Shown here: in pieces, positions 9,661 through 18,265 of the stretch
How the letters are laid out: each line of letters starts with the position of its first letter
Numbering within the stretch: position 1 is the first letter of the stretch
Source of the DNA: DAONFI01 sp035403485
GTDB taxonomy: Bacteria; Planctomycetota; Phycisphaerae; SM23-33
Direction of reading: 5' to 3'
DNA length: 49,609 nucleotides
Assembly: GCA_964536835.1 (NCBI GenBank)
Contig: CAZIAZ010000016.1
Location: forward strand, 1-49,609
Translations under genes and position numbers: made by a program
Notes under the pieces: model-generated
Told to the model about the DNA's origin: nothing
Seen by the model: the letters and a program-made list of their open reading frames with translations, nothing else
Databases searched by the model: none

Positions 9661-10967
9661 AGCGGAAAAACGTCAAATCGCTAGCAGGGTTGCGGGTCAG
9701 CGTCATAGGGCTGGGCCGTTTCGGCGGCGGTGTGGGCGTGACGCAGTGGCTGTGCGGGCAGGGTGCGAAAGTTACGGTATCCGACGCAGCCTCGCCGGAA
9801 TCGCTCGCTGAGTCCATAGCCGCCCTCGACCGCTTCGACGTGGAACTGCACATAGGCGGACATCGCGAAGACGATTTCACCAAAGCCGACCTGCTCATAG
9901 TTAATCCGGCTGTCCCGAAAGAATCGCCGCTGTTAAAACTCGCCGAAAAGGCTGACGTGCCGAGAACCAGTGAAATAAATCTTTTCCTGGAACGCTGTCC
10001 GGCAAAGGTGGTCGGCATAACAGGGTCGGTGGGCAAAAGCACCACCACGGCGATGACGGGCAAGATACTTGCGACGAAATACAGAACGTTCGTCGGCGGC
10101 AACATCGGCAAAAGTCTGCTAAACGAACTCGACGACATGAACGGGAAAGACATAGTCGTTCTGGAGCTTTCGAGTTTTCAGCTTGAAGACCTGCCGATAG
10201 TCGGCATAAGTCCTTGCGTGGCGTTGGTGACGAATCTGGCGGCTAATCATCTCGACAGGCACGGCACGATGCTGGCATACGGCCAAGCCAAGAAAAATAT
10301 CTTCCGCTTCCAGCATGACGGCGACGTGGCGATATTCAACTCGCTCGACAGAGAAGTTGCGGCGTGGGCAGACGAAGCGCCGGCAAATGCGGACTTTTTC
10401 CCCATAAAAGGTGCGGATTTCAGTTTAACCGTTCCAGGCGGGCACAATCAGTTGAATGCACAGGCGGCGTGGGCTATCGCGAAGCAGTTCGGCATTACGA
10501 AAAAGTTGGCGGCTGCGGCGTTGAAAGATTTTAAAGGCCTGCCGCACAGGCTGGCTTTTGTCTGCGAAAAACGCGGCATAAGATATTTCAATGATTCCAA
10601 GAGCACTACGCCGGCTGGCGCGTGCGTGGCGTTAAATTCGTTCGATAAGGGCAGAGTCGTCATACTTCTTGGCGGCTACGACAAGGGTGCGGACTTTACC
10701 GACATGGCACGGCTGACGGCTGCTCGCGCAAAAGCCGCCGTAACATTCGGCAAAACCGGTTCTGCCATCTATGCCGCCATAAACGGCTGTCTCAACCACT
10801 GCGAATCGGTCAACTGCGACAATCTCATGCAAGCCGTCGAGCACGCCAGAAAATTCGCACGGAAAGGCGACGTCATACTATTGAGCCCGGCCTGTGCCAG
10901 CTACGACCAGTTCGATAATTACGAACGTCGCGGCGAACTTTTCGTCAAATTGGCACAGCAGGATTGA
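9657..10967 (+). CDS. murD: UDP-N-acetylmuramoyl-L-alanine--D-glutamate ligase
   Basis: Mur ligase adding D-Glu to UDP-MurNAc-L-Ala. 436 residues. Visible: N-terminal nucleotide-binding VSVIGLGRFGGGVGV, ATP loop GITGSVGKSTTT (residues 120-131), ELSSFQLE, the NLAANHLDRHGTM motif, FNDSKSTTPAG with the MurD-type C-terminal site, GGYDKGADF, and LLSPACASYDQFDNYERRG, a MurD hallmark. It overlaps the M16 peptidase stop by 4 bases instead of sitting between mraY and ftsW in the main dcw operon, where murD is usually found and where it is missing here. The relocation is the odd feature; the assignment is firm. Confidence 0.97.
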   Translation: MKRKNVKSLAGLRVSVIGLGRFGGGVGVTQWLCGQGAKVTVSDAASPESLAESIAALDRFDVELHIGGHREDDFTKADLLIVNPAVPKESPLLKLAEKADVPRTSEINLFLERCPAKVVGITGSVGKSTTTAMTGKILATKYRTFVGGNIGKSLLNELDDMNGKDIVVLELSSFQLEDLPIVGISPCVALVTNLAANHLDRHGTMLAYGQAKKNIFRFQHDGDVAIFNSLDREVAAWADEAPANADFFPIKGADFSLTVPGGHNQLNAQAAWAIAKQFGITKKLAAAALKDFKGLPHRLAFVCEKRGIRYFNDSKSTTPAGACVALNSFDKGRVVILLGGYDKGADFTDMARLTAARAKAAVTFGKTGSAIYAAINGCLNHCESVNCDNLMQAVEHARKFARKGDVILLSPACASYDQFDNYERRGELFVKLAQQD

Positions 10968-11007
10968 CGCATATCAAGTTTAAGTTACCCGCACCAGGTT
11001 TAATTCC

Positions 11008-11044
11008 ACCAGCTTTAGCTGGTAGAAATTTTAAAATGCTCTAA
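11008..11044. repeat. Hairpin and repeat-end fragment between murD and tauE
   Basis: ACCAGCT (11008-11014) and AGCTGGT (11017-11023) form a short perfect stem that may end one or both convergent transcripts. Next to it, 11030-11044 (TTTAAAATGCTCTAA) matches the right end of fold-back copy A (TTTAATATGCTCTAA) at 14 of 15 bases. The TAG stop of the minus-strand permease lies inside this match. Probably a remnant or solo end of the repeat family. Confidence 0.5.
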
Positions 11045-11868
11045 TGCATCATCGAGACAATCGCCAGAATCAGTATGCGAATGCCGACAAGGCCCAGTGC
11101 ACCAGCCAGGCTGCGCAGAATCCAGCGGCCGTGAATGCGTTTTGAAAGTTTGGCGCCCAGTTTCGCACCGATAACGGCTCCGAGGCCCAGCGGCAGAACG
11201 CACGGAAGCTCCTTAATGCCGAGTGAGCCGTCAATAACGTGTACCGCCGTGCCGGCTAACGACATCAGCGACAAAATGAAATGGCTGGTAGCCGTAGCTA
11301 TGTGCACCGGAAAATTCAGCAGATTCACCATCGCTGGAACGTGGATAATTCCGCCGCCGATGCCGAGTATGCTTGATGCGACTCCGACGAAGAAACTCAG
11401 CGTCATGCCCACCCGAAGGCTGTAGCCGTAGGTATAACGAATGCCGCCTGCATCTACGAAATCTCGCATAAACGTCGGCCTTGTTTCGTGCTTGCGTTTA
11501 TCCTCGCGAAACGTGCGATAAAAAATAAACGCACCGCCAGCCAGCAAAAGCACTCCGAAAACGAAATTGAACATATGCCGCGGAATATAATTCACCACAT
11601 ACGCCCCCGCAATAGAACCTGGAATGCCCGTCAACAGAAACAGCAACCCTGACTTGAAATCCACCCGTTTCATGCGGGCGTATGAATACGAGCCGCTGGA
11701 TGCGTTACAGCACACCATCGCCAGCGAAATCGACGTAAGTACGGCAGGGTCGCCATCGGGATAGGCTAAAAGCAGTATGGGCATAAGTATGAACCCGCCG
11801 CCAGCGCCTATGAGCGTGCCGAACGCACCTACGCCGAGGCCCAGCAATGTCAGCCATAAGTATTGCAT
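11041..11868 (-). CDS. Sulfite exporter TauE/SafE family permease
   Basis: Membrane protein of the TauE/SafE (DUF81) family, 275 residues with about eight hydrophobic segments. The two family repeats are marked by GTLIGAGGGFILMPILLL near residue 20 and SSILGIGGGIIHVPAMVNLL in the second half. Family members export or import sulfite, sulfoacetate or other organosulfur anions; the substrate here cannot be inferred because no sulfur gene is nearby. It is monocistronic, convergent with murD and divergent from murJ. Its stop codon falls in a fragment of the fold-back repeat family. Confidence 0.92.
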   Translation of the reverse strand: MQYLWLTLLGLGVGAFGTLIGAGGGFILMPILLLAYPDGDPAVLTSISLAMVCCNASSGSYSYARMKRVDFKSGLLFLLTGIPGSIAGAYVVNYIPRHMFNFVFGVLLLAGGAFIFYRTFREDKRKHETRPTFMRDFVDAGGIRYTYGYSLRVGMTLSFFVGVASSILGIGGGIIHVPAMVNLLNFPVHIATATSHFILSLMSLAGTAVHVIDGSLGIKELPCVLPLGLGAVIGAKLGAKLSKRIHGRWILRSLAGALGLVGIRILILAIVSMMH

Positions 11869-12112
11869 CGCAAACGAGTTCCTTTCCAGTGCTAATGCCG
11901 TAAATCAGCCGCCACGGTTGTGATTGTAGTTACTTGCAGTGAATAAAAAAAGGACTATTTGCCGATAATTCCAATGCAGAGACACAACTCGACAAAAATT
12001 TTCGGGCACACTAAGGAGTGCTTCCGGAAGTATTTGTAGATATGTTGTCTGGTTAAAACGTTTTTATCTGAGACAATTAGAAGCTGTTTCCAAATATCTT
12101 CCGAGATTTCAT

Positions 12113-13708
12113 ATGACCGCAAAAGAGCAGGACAAGTTTTTCTCCGCCGCCAGGATGGTGGCGTTTCTGACGTTAGCATCCCGCATACTTGGTCTGATAC
12201 GCGACATGATTATGGTTCCGCTGGGTTCGCCGGTGATGGCAGACCGGTTCTGGACGGCGTTCGGGATACCGAATCTTTTTCGTCGGCTATTTGGCGAAGG
12301 TGCGTTATCGTCGGCGTTTGTGCCGGTTTATACCGAGGTATGCGAAGCCAAAGGCATGAATCGCGCAAGGCTTGTCCTGGCTAACGTCGCAGGCATACTT
12401 GCGATAATTCTGTGCTGTATAATTTTGCTGGTTTCGCTGGGGCTATGGGCGTGGTGGGAGATTTGCGGCGGAGATTACTACCGGCTGGTTCTTTTGCAGT
12501 TCACCGGCATAATGCTGCCGTTCATGTTCACCATCTGTATGCTTGCATTGGGGTCGGCGGCGTTGAACTGCCGCGGCCATTTTGCGTATCCTGCATTTGC
12601 GCCGCTGATACTGAACGTCGGCATGATAATCACAGCCAAATGCATCGCGCCTGCGATATGCAAAACCGATATCGGCCAATTTTACGTTTACTGCGTTTCG
12701 GTGGTGGTCTCCGGCGTGGTACAGCTTGTAGGCGTTGTGTGGTTGTTAAAGAAAAGCGGGCTGGCCGCGCTGGCGAATTTCCGGCCGATACTGCCTGAGA
12801 CGAAAGAAATCGGCAGACTCATGCTGCCGATGCTCGTGCCGATAAGCATATTGCAATTCAGCGCGTTTGCCGACTGGCTGATAGCGCTTAAATTTACCGC
12901 CACTCCCGACTCGCCGAATCTGCCGCTGACTGACGGCACGGTACGGTGTCTCTACGCAGCCAACCGGCTGTACCAGATGCCGATGGGCGTGCTGGCGATA
13001 TCCATAGCGACGGTGGTTTTTCCGCTGTTCAGCCGCTATGCGTCCCGCAACGACAGGCTAGGCCTCAAAGACGCAACAAATCGCGCATTGCGGCTGAGCC
13101 TTTTTCTGGGCATACCGTCAGGCCTGGCGCTCATCATTATGGCAAGGCCGATAATAGAACTGCTTTTTCAGCGTAAAAATTTTCTGGAATCCGATACCAT
13201 CCGCACGGCGCACATGCTTCAGGCATACAGCGTCGGCATGTGGGCGTATTTCTGCAACCATATCCTTCTGCGGGCTTTTTATGCTATAAAACAGCCCCGC
13301 AAACCTCTTCAGATAGCATGCGGCCTGGTTTGTCTGAATCTGGCGTTGGTAATATGCGGAATATTCACGCCACTCAAAGGCTCAGCCATCGGCCTTGCGA
13401 CGGCAATAACGTCGTCGGCAAACACGGTACTTCTGATATGGTTTCTGCGCAAACAGGTCGGGCTGATAGGTTTTCGTAAAATACTCAAATCGCTGGCTAA
13501 AATTACGGTCGCGTCTTCCGTCATGGTGCTGGGAATATTGGCTGCCATGTACGGCACGGAACAGATACCTTTGCAACATCATGTGACGCTCAGCGGCATA
13601 ATAAAGGTAGTTGCCGGCGTGGCTGGCGGGATGGCCTGCTATTTCATTACGGCATTTGCGTTAAAAAGTCCTGAGTTACCTGAAATTATCAAGAGACGCG
13701 CCGCATAA
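12113..13708 (+). CDS. murJ: Lipid II flippase MurJ
   Basis: MOP-superfamily inner-membrane flippase that moves lipid II across the membrane for peptidoglycan assembly. 531 residues with about 14 hydrophobic segments. N-terminal family features are clear: ASRILGLIRDMIM, PNLFRRLFGEGALSSAFVPVY, and later YAANRLYQMPMGVLAISIATVVFPLFSRYA. The C-terminus LKSPELPEIIKR is notable because a second, diverged copy of its coding sequence lies just downstream (13722-13770). It stands alone, between the TauE permease (divergent) and an EamA transporter (convergent). Confidence 0.96.
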   Translation: MTAKEQDKFFSAARMVAFLTLASRILGLIRDMIMVPLGSPVMADRFWTAFGIPNLFRRLFGEGALSSAFVPVYTEVCEAKGMNRARLVLANVAGILAIILCCIILLVSLGLWAWWEICGGDYYRLVLLQFTGIMLPFMFTICMLALGSAALNCRGHFAYPAFAPLILNVGMIITAKCIAPAICKTDIGQFYVYCVSVVVSGVVQLVGVVWLLKKSGLAALANFRPILPETKEIGRLMLPMLVPISILQFSAFADWLIALKFTATPDSPNLPLTDGTVRCLYAANRLYQMPMGVLAISIATVVFPLFSRYASRNDRLGLKDATNRALRLSLFLGIPSGLALIIMARPIIELLFQRKNFLESDTIRTAHMLQAYSVGMWAYFCNHILLRAFYAIKQPRKPLQIACGLVCLNLALVICGIFTPLKGSAIGLATAITSSANTVLLIWFLRKQVGLIGFRKILKSLAKITVASSVMVLGILAAMYGTEQIPLQHHVTLSGIIKVVAGVAGGMACYFITAFALKSPELPEIIKRRAA

Positions 13709-13770
13709 AAGAGCTAAAGCGGTTAAAAAGTCCTGAACTGCCTGAGATTATCAAGAGATGTACTGCATAA
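13660..13770 (+). repeat. Tandem duplication of the murJ 3' end
   Basis: Copy 1 (13660-13708) is the end of murJ including its stop. Copy 2 (13722-13770) matches it at 41 of 49 bases, and all eight differences are transitions. Read in the murJ frame both encode LKSPELPEIIKR; the four changes in that part are synonymous, while the last codons differ. On the opposite strand copy 2 encodes the last residues LMQYIS and the stop of the EamA transporter. Confidence 0.9.
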
Positions 13771-14671
13771 GCTGATTCCAGCCGAATGCGATTATGGCAA
13801 ATGTCATTATTACGCCCGCAATCAGCCGCCGGATAAAAACGGGTCTGGTCATGTGCGCTTCTATGTGATGATGGCCCATGCCGGCGATTATCACACCAAG
13901 GATGATAGATATTATTCCGCGAGTCGACTGCAGGATATTGCCGTACACCGTGCCGACGATTGAAAATGTGGCGTACAGGAATACCATAGCTGCCAGCCAG
14001 AAAAATGCGAATCCAATCGAATCTTTAAAATCGTTTCGCCTGAAGTTTTTGACGAAAAATATCAGCGGCCCGCAGATTAGACCGCAAAGGATGTATGAAG
14101 TGCACACGCTGAAAAGTACGGAGTTCCACCTTGTGAAATGCTGTGCTTCCACGGCCTTGACCAGAATGGTTATGTTCATGTCGGAAAGCGAGTAGAACAG
14201 GCAGGCTCCCAGTACGCCCACAATGCCGCGGCTGCCGATGCCGCCTCCGCCGAAATTGAGCAGAAACGTACCTGCCAGGCAGAGCATTACGCCAACCCAT
14301 TGCGGGAAATCCAACGGCGTACCCATCAGCCACCATGTCAAAAACGCCAGCATGACTACTTTTAACGCCAACAGCGGGGAGATTTTGGACGCTTCCGCCG
14401 CATGCAATGCTACGAACATCAACCCCTGGCCGAGGAGATAAAACACCGCACATAAAATAAGCGGCCGGCCCCAGTGCCAGTCCCAATGAATGCCAGCCGG
14501 CCAGACCAGCGGCAGTATCACCAACCCTGCTATCCCCATAGCCATATGGCTGGCGACGAGCAATCTAGCCTGCGGGCTTGTACGGCCAGAGGAAAACTGG
14601 CGGGCAAAAACATACGACATCGACTGCGAAAATGCCGCAATCAAGCCGAGAATTATTCCGTAAAATATCAT
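13751..14671 (-). CDS. EamA/DMT family transporter
   Basis: Inner-membrane protein of the drug/metabolite transporter superfamily, 306 residues with about ten hydrophobic segments in two related EamA halves. The start MIFYGIILGLIAAFSQSMSYVFAR and the central GVMLCLAGTFLLNFGGGGIG are typical. The substrate is not predictable. Convergent with murJ; the final residues and stop codon are encoded by the reverse strand of a duplicated murJ tail, so the natural C-terminus was probably a little different before that duplication (inference). Confidence 0.85.
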   Translation of the reverse strand: MIFYGIILGLIAAFSQSMSYVFARQFSSGRTSPQARLLVASHMAMGIAGLVILPLVWPAGIHWDWHWGRPLILCAVFYLLGQGLMFVALHAAEASKISPLLALKVVMLAFLTWWLMGTPLDFPQWVGVMLCLAGTFLLNFGGGGIGSRGIVGVLGACLFYSLSDMNITILVKAVEAQHFTRWNSVLFSVCTSYILCGLICGPLIFFVKNFRRNDFKDSIGFAFFWLAAMVFLYATFSIVGTVYGNILQSTRGIISIILGVIIAGMGHHHIEAHMTRPVFIRRLIAGVIMTFAIIAFGWNQLMQYIS

Positions 14672-14766
14672 ATTGTCTCAAAAACCTCATAAAAAACGGG
14701 TATCATACCCCTTTGCCGGCAGAACATGCAATCAAAATAACAATCTTTATCGTCCTAAATTTTTGT

Positions 14767-14795
14767 TTGACACTCCGCCGTCCCAAAGTTACATT
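14767..14795 (+). promoter_or_regulatory. Sigma70-type promoter of the tRNA
   Basis: TTGACA (14767-14772), 17-base spacer, TACATT (14790-14795). A start about seven bases downstream falls just before the mature tRNA at 14808. Confidence 0.75.
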
Positions 14796-14807
14796 AACCA
14801 TCCCCTT

Positions 14808-14881
14808 GGGCGCTTAGCTCAGTTGGTTAGAGCAGAAGACTCATAATCTTTTGGTCGGGGGTTCGAGTCCCTCAGCGCCCA
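14808..14881 (+). tRNA. tRNA with CAT anticodon (Met or Ile2)
   Basis: A 74-base cloverleaf: acceptor GGGCGCT/AGCGCCC, D arm GCTC/GAGC, anticodon stem GAAGA/TCTTT with loop CTCATAA (anticodon CAT), T arm GGGGG TTCGAGT CCCTC, discriminator A. CCA is not encoded. Elongator tRNA-Met and the lysidine-modified tRNA-Ile both have CAT; the initiator is excluded because the first acceptor pair G-C is intact. I cannot separate Met from Ile2 by eye. Confidence 0.96.
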
Positions 14882-14891
14882 TTAATTCACT

Positions 14892-14928
14892 AAAAAAACT
14901 CCGTAACCTGAAAATACGGAGTTTTTTT
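14892..14928 (+). terminator. Rho-independent terminator after the tRNA
   Basis: Stem AAAAACTCCGTA/TACGGAGTTTTT with a short loop and a T run (14922-14928), ten bases after the tRNA. Confidence 0.9.
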
Positions 14929-15053
14929 ATGCGCAGAACTCCGGTCTGTACATATTGCTTTAACCGCCAATTCGTCGACAACTTCAGCCGCCGGCTTGCT
15001 TCCGTCAAGCAAAAACGCTATACTTTGCAGGCCTGTCAGTAAGGAAAAGAAAA

Positions 15054-16049
15054 ATGTCTCAGATTGACGAATTGAAGAAATTGCAAAGCAATGCCATGTC
15101 TGAACTTGCGGCGATGAACTCAGCCGAGGCTCTTGAACAGTGGCGTATAAAATATCTCGGCACGAAAGGCCTCGTAAAAGCCGCCATGGGCGCCCTGAAA
15201 GACCTGCCCGGGGAAATAAAAGGTCAATACGGCAAAACTGCCAATCAGATGAAAAATGAACTGACAGCCGCCTTCGACGCCGCCAAAACATCGGTCAGCT
15301 CCGCCACATCGTCCGCCGCGCCGAAGGAAGACGTAACCCTTCCCGGCCGCAAGCCGCGCATCGGCCACATACATATCATCACGCAAACCATCCGCGAACT
15401 GACCGATATTTTCGGCCGGATGGGTTTTGAAACCGTTTACGGCCCCGAAGTCGAAGATGAAAAACATAATTTCATCGACCTGAATATCCCTGAATCACAT
15501 CCGGCTCGCGACCCGTTGGACAATTTTTACATAGACGTGGAAACCATGCTGCGCTCACAGACGTCGACTGTACAGATTCGCACGATGGAAACACGCAAGC
15601 CGCCAATCCGCGTGGTGGCACCTGGCAGAGTATATCGCCCCGACGCAGTCGACGCCACGCACAGTTTCATGTTCTATCAGCTCGAAGGCCTCTGCGTGGA
15701 CGAGGGCATAACGATGGTAGACCTCAAAACCAGCGTCGACCAGTTCTGCAAAGCCTTCTTCGGCGAAGACGTCGAAACGCGATTCCGCCCAAGTTTTTTC
15801 CCGTTTACCGAACCGTCGGCTGAAGTTGACATGCTCTTCAGATTCAAAGACGGCCGAACGCAGTGGATAGAGATGGGCGGCTGCGGAATGGTAGACCCGA
15901 ATGTGCTGAACACGGTCGGCATAGACCCGGAAAAATACACAGGCTGGGCGTTCGGATTCGGCATTGAGCGGCTGGTCATGCGGAAGCATGCCATTACAGA
16001 TATCCGAATGCTGTTCGAGTCTGACATCCGCTTCCTCGAACAATTTTAA
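15054..16049 (+). CDS. pheS: Phenylalanyl-tRNA synthetase alpha subunit
   Basis: Class II aminoacyl-tRNA synthetase catalytic subunit, 331 residues, full length. Visible: N-terminal coiled-coil region, GRKPRIGHIHIITQT (family signature), MGFETVYGPEVEDEKHNFIDLNIPESHPARD, motif 2 VVAPGRVYRPDAVDATHSFMFYQLEGL, and motif 3 GWAFGFGIERLVMRKH. An AAGGAAAAG ribosome site precedes ATG 15054. PheS works as an alpha2-beta2 complex with PheT, whose gene normally follows but is not here; the next gene is on the other strand. The last codons and stop are part of the first unit of a tandem repeat. Confidence 0.98.
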   Translation: MSQIDELKKLQSNAMSELAAMNSAEALEQWRIKYLGTKGLVKAAMGALKDLPGEIKGQYGKTANQMKNELTAAFDAAKTSVSSATSSAAPKEDVTLPGRKPRIGHIHIITQTIRELTDIFGRMGFETVYGPEVEDEKHNFIDLNIPESHPARDPLDNFYIDVETMLRSQTSTVQIRTMETRKPPIRVVAPGRVYRPDAVDATHSFMFYQLEGLCVDEGITMVDLKTSVDQFCKAFFGEDVETRFRPSFFPFTEPSAEVDMLFRFKDGRTQWIEMGGCGMVDPNVLNTVGIDPEKYTGWAFGFGIERLVMRKHAITDIRMLFESDIRFLEQF

Positions 16050-16190
16050 AAATGTTTATCTGAAACCTATCGTTTATTTAGACAATTTTTAAAACGCCTA
16101 TCCGAAATTTGCAGCTTATTTAGACAATTTTTAAAAATGTTTATCCAAAATTCACAGTTTATTTTGACAATTTTAAAACATCTATTAGTT
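16039..16190. repeat. AT-rich tandem repeat, about 42 bases x 3.5
   Basis: Units at 16039-16080, 16081-16122, 16123-16165 and a partial unit from 16166. Each starts (G)ACAATTTTTAAAA and units 1-3 end GTTTATTTA-like. Unit 1 overlaps the last codons of pheS (GAA CAA TTT TAA), so the array seems to grow from the gene's own end. It fills the convergent gap to the metal-dependent hydrolase. A 66-codon minus frame through it only repeats FKNCLNK and is not called. Confidence 0.88.
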
Positions 16191-16221
16191 ATATAGTCAG
16201 TTGCCGTTTCGAAGCGATTTT

Positions 16222-16863
16222 TTATATTTTCGTCGATTGTCCGAATTTCAGTAAAATGCCCTCGCACTTTATAAGGCTGATGAAATTTTTTGCGTCCGCC
16301 TCACTGCCGATAACGCTGCCCCAGTGGCACGGGATGGCTTCTACGCAGCCGATGTCGTCAACAGCGGCGGCAGCCTCCTGCGGCGTCATGGTATAAGTGC
16401 CGCCCACCGGCAGTATGGCAAGGTCGATATTTTTCAAATTTTTCATCTCCGGTATCCTGTCCGAATCGCCGGCGTAATAAATCCTTCTGCCGCCGATATT
16501 CAGCACATATCCGCACCAGCCGCTGTCTTGGGGATGAAATTTCTTGCCGATGTTATACGCCGCTACACCCTCTATTTTCAGGCTGCCGACATTGACCGTC
16601 CTGCCGGGAGAGATAACCACGATATTTTTTAAAAAATTTCCGACCTGACTGACGACGTCTTCAGTGCAGACGATAGTCGCGTCCGGCTTGGCTATGCGGG
16701 CGATATCGTCCGGCGAACAATGGTCGTAGTGTGCGTGCGATATGCAGATGACGTCGCCGTCATTCACAGCGGCGGCGAGGTTGTAAGGGTCGGTATAAAC
16801 CGCCAGTGAGCCGTCTGCCATGCGGAAACACGAATGCCCCAGCCACTTTATTTCTACACCCAT
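16222..16863 (-). CDS. UPF0173-type metal-dependent hydrolase (metallo-beta-lactamase fold)
   Basis: 213 residues with a metallo-beta-lactamase fold. The start KWLGHSCFRM and the metal site HAHYDH (43-48) match UPF0173/UlaG-like proteins; later VYYAGDSD-type IYYAGDSDRIPEM and AIPCHWGS give further metal ligands. Soluble, no signal peptide. Natural substrate of this group is generally unknown. Single gene, convergent with pheS and divergent from proA. Confidence 0.92.
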   Translation of the reverse strand: MGVEIKWLGHSCFRMADGSLAVYTDPYNLAAAVNDGDVICISHAHYDHCSPDDIARIAKPDATIVCTEDVVSQVGNFLKNIVVISPGRTVNVGSLKIEGVAAYNIGKKFHPQDSGWCGYVLNIGGRRIYYAGDSDRIPEMKNLKNIDLAILPVGGTYTMTPQEAAAAVDDIGCVEAIPCHWGSVIGSEADAKNFISLIKCEGILLKFGQSTKI

Positions 16864-16972
16864 TTTACAACTCCTTATGACAAAGAGTGCTTGGAAAATT
16901 CGACGCTTGTTATTATCATATACACTTTAGTGTTAAAAAGGTTCTTTTTCAAATGATTACCGGAGAGTTCAA

Positions 16973-18238
16973 GTGCAACTCCAGGAAGCTAAAGAATTCA
17001 TAAGCGATATCGCAAGGCAGTCGCTCAAGGCAAGTGCGACATTAGCCATCAGCAGCGGCGCGAAACGTAATGAGGCTTTGCATGCATGTGCGAACGCCTT
17101 GCGGGACGCCCGCGCCGACCTGCAAAGCGAAAACAGAAAAGACCTTGCTCAGGCGAAAGAACTCGGAATTTCACCGGCTATGCTTGACAGGTTGACGCTC
17201 ACAGACGCCCGCGTCGAAGGCATGGCCATCGCTATGGAAGAGATAGCAGCCCAGACCGACCCAGTCGGCGAAGCCATCGCAGCATACAACCGGCCCAATG
17301 GCCTTCGCATAGAAAAACGTCGCGTGCCAATCGGCGTGATTGGAATAATTTTCGAATCGCGGCCCAACGTCACAGCCGACGCGGCCGGCCTTTGCATAAA
17401 AAGCGGCAATGCCTGTATTCTTCGCGGCGGCAGGGAGGCTATCCGTTCCAATCTGGCTATCGCTGCGGCTATCCGCAAAGGCTTAGCCGCGGCCGGCCTG
17501 CCCGAAGCGTGCGTAACAGTCCTCGACAGAACCGACCATGAACTCGTCACCGCCATGGCTACCGCCGAAGGACTCATAGATTTGATAATTCCCCGCGGCG
17601 GCGAAAATCTGATACGTGCCGTCACCCAGGCAGCCACCATACCGGTGATAAAACATTATAACGGCAACTGCCACGTTTACGTCCACAAATCCGCCGACCC
17701 TGAAATGGCAAAAAAAATCGTCATGAACGCCAAGACCCAGCGTACGGGCGTATGCAATGCGGCTGAAAGTTTTTTGATAGACGCGGCGGTAGCGGACGAA
17801 TTTCTGCCGACGATAGGCAGGGCACTCATCGATGCCGGCGTTGAAATACGCGGCTGCCGGAAGACCTGCAAACTGCTGCCGGCGGCAAAACCCGCGACGG
17901 AAGATGACTGGGCCAAAGAATACCTGGACATGATAATCGCCATAAAAATCGTCGACGACATCGACGCCGCCATAGAGCATATAAATCGCTACAGTTCGAA
18001 ACATACCGACGCCATCGTCACCCGCGACCTTGCCGCTGCGGAAAAATTCGCCACTGCGATTGATTCCGCCAGCGTAATGATAAATGCGTCCACCCGTTTC
18101 AGCGACGGCGGAGAATATGGCCTTGGCGCAGAAATCGGCATAAGTACCGACAAACTCCATGCCCGCGGGCCGATGGGAGCGGCTGACCTGACCACGTACA
18201 AGTGGATAGTCACCGGCAACGGCCATATAAGAACCTGA
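16973..18238 (+). CDS. proA: Gamma-glutamyl phosphate reductase
   Basis: NADPH-dependent second enzyme of proline synthesis, making glutamate-5-semialdehyde. 421 residues, aldehyde dehydrogenase fold. Visible: GVIGIIFESRPNVTADAAGLCIKSGNACILRGG, DLIIPRGG, HYNGNCHVYV, and the catalytic cysteine (about 261) in QRTGVCNAAE; the C-terminal GGEYGLGAEIGISTDKLHARGPMG is a ProA hallmark. The start is GTG 16973 with CGGAGAG upstream; the ATG at 16953 is out of frame. ProB is not adjacent, although the two genes often pair. Confidence 0.97.
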   Translation: MQLQEAKEFISDIARQSLKASATLAISSGAKRNEALHACANALRDARADLQSENRKDLAQAKELGISPAMLDRLTLTDARVEGMAIAMEEIAAQTDPVGEAIAAYNRPNGLRIEKRRVPIGVIGIIFESRPNVTADAAGLCIKSGNACILRGGREAIRSNLAIAAAIRKGLAAAGLPEACVTVLDRTDHELVTAMATAEGLIDLIIPRGGENLIRAVTQAATIPVIKHYNGNCHVYVHKSADPEMAKKIVMNAKTQRTGVCNAAESFLIDAAVADEFLPTIGRALIDAGVEIRGCRKTCKLLPAAKPATEDDWAKEYLDMIIAIKIVDDIDAAIEHINRYSSKHTDAIVTRDLAAAEKFATAIDSASVMINASTRFSDGGEYGLGAEIGISTDKLHARGPMGAADLTTYKWIVTGNGHIRT

Positions 18239-18265
18239 CGAATCTACGGTTTTCAGGAAAAGCAT

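Noticed and set aside
16039..16190. CRISPR array
   Set aside because: Units of 42 bases are contiguous without unique spacers and begin in a coding end.
16067..16267. 66-codon minus-strand frame through the pheS-downstream repeats
   Set aside because: The peptide repeat only mirrors the DNA tandem repeat and it runs into the hydrolase gene's end.
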